Assembly: GCA_018817845.1 (NCBI GenBank)
Contig: JAHITH010000027.1
Span: forward strand, 1 to 14,650
DNA: 14,650 nucleotides
Reading direction: 5' to 3'
From: Patescibacteria group bacterium
Lineage (GTDB): Bacteria > Patescibacteriota > Microgenomatia > UBA1400 > MFAQ01
Under the pieces are notes generated by a model that was given only the letters and a program-made list of their open reading frames with translations, was not told the DNA's origin and ran no database searches. Positions 13,679-14,650 of this stretch are shown in pieces. Position numbers and translations under genes: made by a program. Position 1 is the first letter of the stretch; each line of letters begins with the position of its first letter.

Positions 13679-13682
13679 TCAC
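13596..13682 (-). CDS. Possible 28-aa coupled micro-ORF or toxin remnant
   Basis: A GTG at 13682-13680 overlaps the TGA stop of the DUF4065 gene (GTGA), the usual geometry of translational coupling. The frame reads 28 codons to a TAA at 13596 (contains KNKCVFGEFMMLLNQLA). It sits where a toxin partner could lie, but is too short for a known toxin. It could be a truncated remnant or chance. Confidence 0.2.
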   Translation of the reverse strand: MRKRNLKNKCVFGEFMMLLNQLAINDNC

Positions 13683-14299
13683 TGGCAACAACAAATTGCA
13701 TTACAAATGAAGTTTTTTGATGACAATTTATCAGAAACCCTTGTAATTAAAGTTTGCAAATCTCCTGATGAAAAAAAATCATTTATGTCCTTGTCTTCGG
13801 TTTCCATCTCTTCTTCTGGTCCATCCCTGTAAACAACTGACTCATATTCAATTAAGTCACCACCTTTTCTGGTTGCCAAAAAAGGTGCGTCAGCGTGTGA
13901 TATGTGACTGATGTCTCTAGGAGATAACTTAGAATATGCCTGATTTATCTCATTTATCGTATGGAGTTCTTGTTTAGAAAAATTATCTTGTAATCCATCA
14001 AAGGTCTTAATCAGAGAAAATGTTTTTTTACGAGAACCATATTGAGTTTTACCCAAAATTTGTTTTATATTTCCTTCTCTCTCTAGTTCGTTTAATACGG
14101 CAGGCAGTGATTGTAGTGTGGGGCCAAAATGATTTTTTATGTACACGAAACCAGAAATTGACTTATTTGTATCTTCAAAGTGACCAAAATCGCAAAAATA
14201 AAGTAATTTTTGTAATTTAGTCTCGGTTAAATACTCGTTATTATAATTCTGAAGAATATACAAAATAAGTTCCTTGAGGTGTTTTTTATTAGGTTTCAT
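13679..14299 (-). CDS. DUF4065 / Panacea (SocA-like) antitoxin-type protein
   Basis: The 206-aa product carries the DUF4065 signature: LTETKLQKLLYFCDFGHF (24-41), FVYIKNHFGPTLQSLPAVLNEL (51-72), and SHADAPFLAT...GDLIEYESVVY (134-157). The domain is known from SocA, a ClpXP proteolytic adaptor antitoxin, and from Panacea antitoxins paired with diverse toxins. A toxin is normally adjacent, but no full-size partner gene is visible on either side; a gene could have been lost or disrupted by the second IS30-family element about 0.25 kb upstream. The C-terminus ends with a cluster of cysteines (ICNAICCCQ). Whether it is an orphan antitoxin, or acts as an adaptor or in phage-related regulation, cannot be told. 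Confidence 0.75.
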   Translation of the reverse strand: MKPNKKHLKELILYILQNYNNEYLTETKLQKLLYFCDFGHFEDTNKSISGFVYIKNHFGPTLQSLPAVLNELEREGNIKQILGKTQYGSRKKTFSLIKTFDGLQDNFSKQELHTINEINQAYSKLSPRDISHISHADAPFLATRKGGDLIEYESVVYRDGPEEEMETEDKDINDFFSSGDLQTLITRVSDKLSSKNFICNAICCCQ

Positions 14300-14320
14300 G
14301 CGAACGTTTCCATCTTTCTA

Positions 14321-14350
14321 TCTATACGTAAATCATACCATGGTTGTCTA
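14321..14350 (-). promoter_or_regulatory. Possible promoter of the DUF4065 gene
   Basis: On the minus strand TAGACA (14350-14345) and TATAGA (14326-14321) are separated by 18 bp, 21 nt before the ATG at 14299. Both boxes deviate from consensus. A GGAA about nine bases before the ATG is a weak Shine-Dalgarno. Confidence 0.3.
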
Positions 14351-14419
14351 GTACTTATAGCGTGTCACACAAGAATGCCCTGGCAACGTCATTTTGTGCC
14401 CAGAGAACAATATGGGTGG

Positions 14420-14490
14420 GGTGACGGGGACGGTCCTTGTCATTCCGATTGGAGTCTGAGATTCCTATCGAGGACGGAATAGAGGAATCG
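14420..14490. repeat. REP-like repeat (copy R3)
   Basis: 14420-14446 match 8717-8743 at 26 of 27 bases (GGTGAC, then GGGACGGTCCTTGTCATTCC). Downstream, ATTCCTAT and ATAGAGGAAT (about 14461-14490) form an imperfect hairpin. The rest of the 14300-14555 gap holds no gene that I can support. Confidence 0.7.
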
Positions 14491-14535
14491 CTTTCAACAG
14501 TATAGACTATCTAAGTTCACAATCGAATTGCACCA

Positions 14536-14555
14536 CCTTGCGGTAAAATGCGAGG
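14536..14555 (+). promoter_or_regulatory. -10 box flanked by inverted repeat before second transposase
   Basis: CCTTGC (14536-14541), eight bases, GCGAGG (14550-14555) pair at 5 of 6 positions. The central eight bases contain TAAAAT (14544-14549), a likely -10 box; the ATG follows directly at 14556. The layout mirrors that of the first IS30 element. Confidence 0.4.
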
Positions 14556-14650
14556 ATGAAAAAACATAAACAGATAAATCCAGTAGAACGGGATAAAATA
14601 GCGATTTGGTTAGCAAGAGGTGTTAGTGTTCGGGGAATAGGTAGAAAGCT
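14556..14650 (+). CDS. IS30-family transposase, N-terminal part (window edge)
   Basis: ATG at 14556 opens a frame to the window end. It reads MKKHKQINPVERDKIAIWL, then LARGVSVRGIGRKL, which aligns along its length with the start of the complete transposase at 8965 (MKKHNKITAQERDQITVSL). This is the N-terminal helix-turn-helix region. The sequence differs enough from the first copy to be another IS30-family element, not a second insertion of it. The DDE core, the right end and integrity cannot be judged. Confidence 0.8.
   Translation, partial: MKKHKQINPVERDKIAIWLARGVSVRGIGRK

Noticed and set aside
14279-14482. 67-codon plus-strand frame upstream of the second transposase
   Set aside because: It runs through REP-like sequence (CHSDWSLRFLSRTE) and antisense to the DUF4065 start; no family resemblance.
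3500-14490. CRISPR array
   Set aside because: The repeats are few, palindromic, unevenly spaced and of different lengths, without unique spacers or cas genes.

Overview
The window (about 14.65 kb) looks like a fragment of a Candidate Phyla Radiation (Patescibacteria) genome, most likely from the Microgenomates side. This placement is inference from gene style; no 16S gene is present. The supporting signs are compact versions of universal proteins (a 241-aa HrcA, a 149-aa GrpE, a DnaJ without zinc finger, a 466-aa IF-2 that starts almost at its G domain), very short spacers or overlaps between genes, almost no Shine-Dalgarno sequences, and membrane-anchored surface proteins with Pro/Thr linkers and dockerin-like ends. 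TGA is used as a normal stop (nusA and the DUF4065 gene), which argues against the UGA-glycine CPR lineages.

Layout. (1) Positions 1-3431, minus strand: a probable surface-glycan operon read right to left. It holds a membrane-anchored GH39-like glycoside hydrolase (3431-2037), an anchored CBM4/9-like protein (2021-1401), a cohesin-like/PT-linker/dockerin-like protein (1362-400), and a Cys-rich anchored protein (415-1) that runs off the window. (2) 3432-3651: a REP-like palindromic repeat, then a promoter with a previously hidden CIRCE-like operator. (3) 3652-7615, plus strand: the heat-shock operon hrcA-grpE-dnaK-dnaJ in the order known from Gram-positive bacteria. (4) 7637-8642, minus strand: two unrecognised genes flanked by a 44-bp direct repeat of the dnaJ 3' end. 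(5) 8705-8902: a cluster of REP-like hairpins bounded by 12-bp direct repeats. (6) 8926-9974: a complete IS30-family element with an intact DD(33)E transposase and terminal inverted repeats. (7) 9975-13519, plus strand: a nusA-infB operon preceded by a promoter and an intrinsic terminator (possible attenuator), ending in a degenerate DHH-phosphoesterase-like protein. (8) 13679-14299, minus strand: a DUF4065/Panacea (SocA-like) antitoxin-type protein. (9) 14420-14650: another REP-like copy and the first 31 codons of a second, different IS30-family transposase.

How it fits together. The core genes are a chaperone operon, probably repressed by its own first product through the CIRCE-like site, and a transcription/translation operon. 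The left-hand operon would make extracytoplasmic proteins that bind and cut polysaccharide or glycoconjugate. The stretch between dnaJ and nusA and the right end are accessory, shaped by IS30 elements and palindromic repeats. The most noteworthy observations are the CIRCE-like operator overlapping a leaderless start codon, the active-site-less DHH protein, the duplicated dnaJ end around an unknown two-gene cassette, inverted repeats around the -10 box of both IS30 transposases, the promoter-terminator leader before nusA, and the abrupt strand-composition flip over 415-2021.
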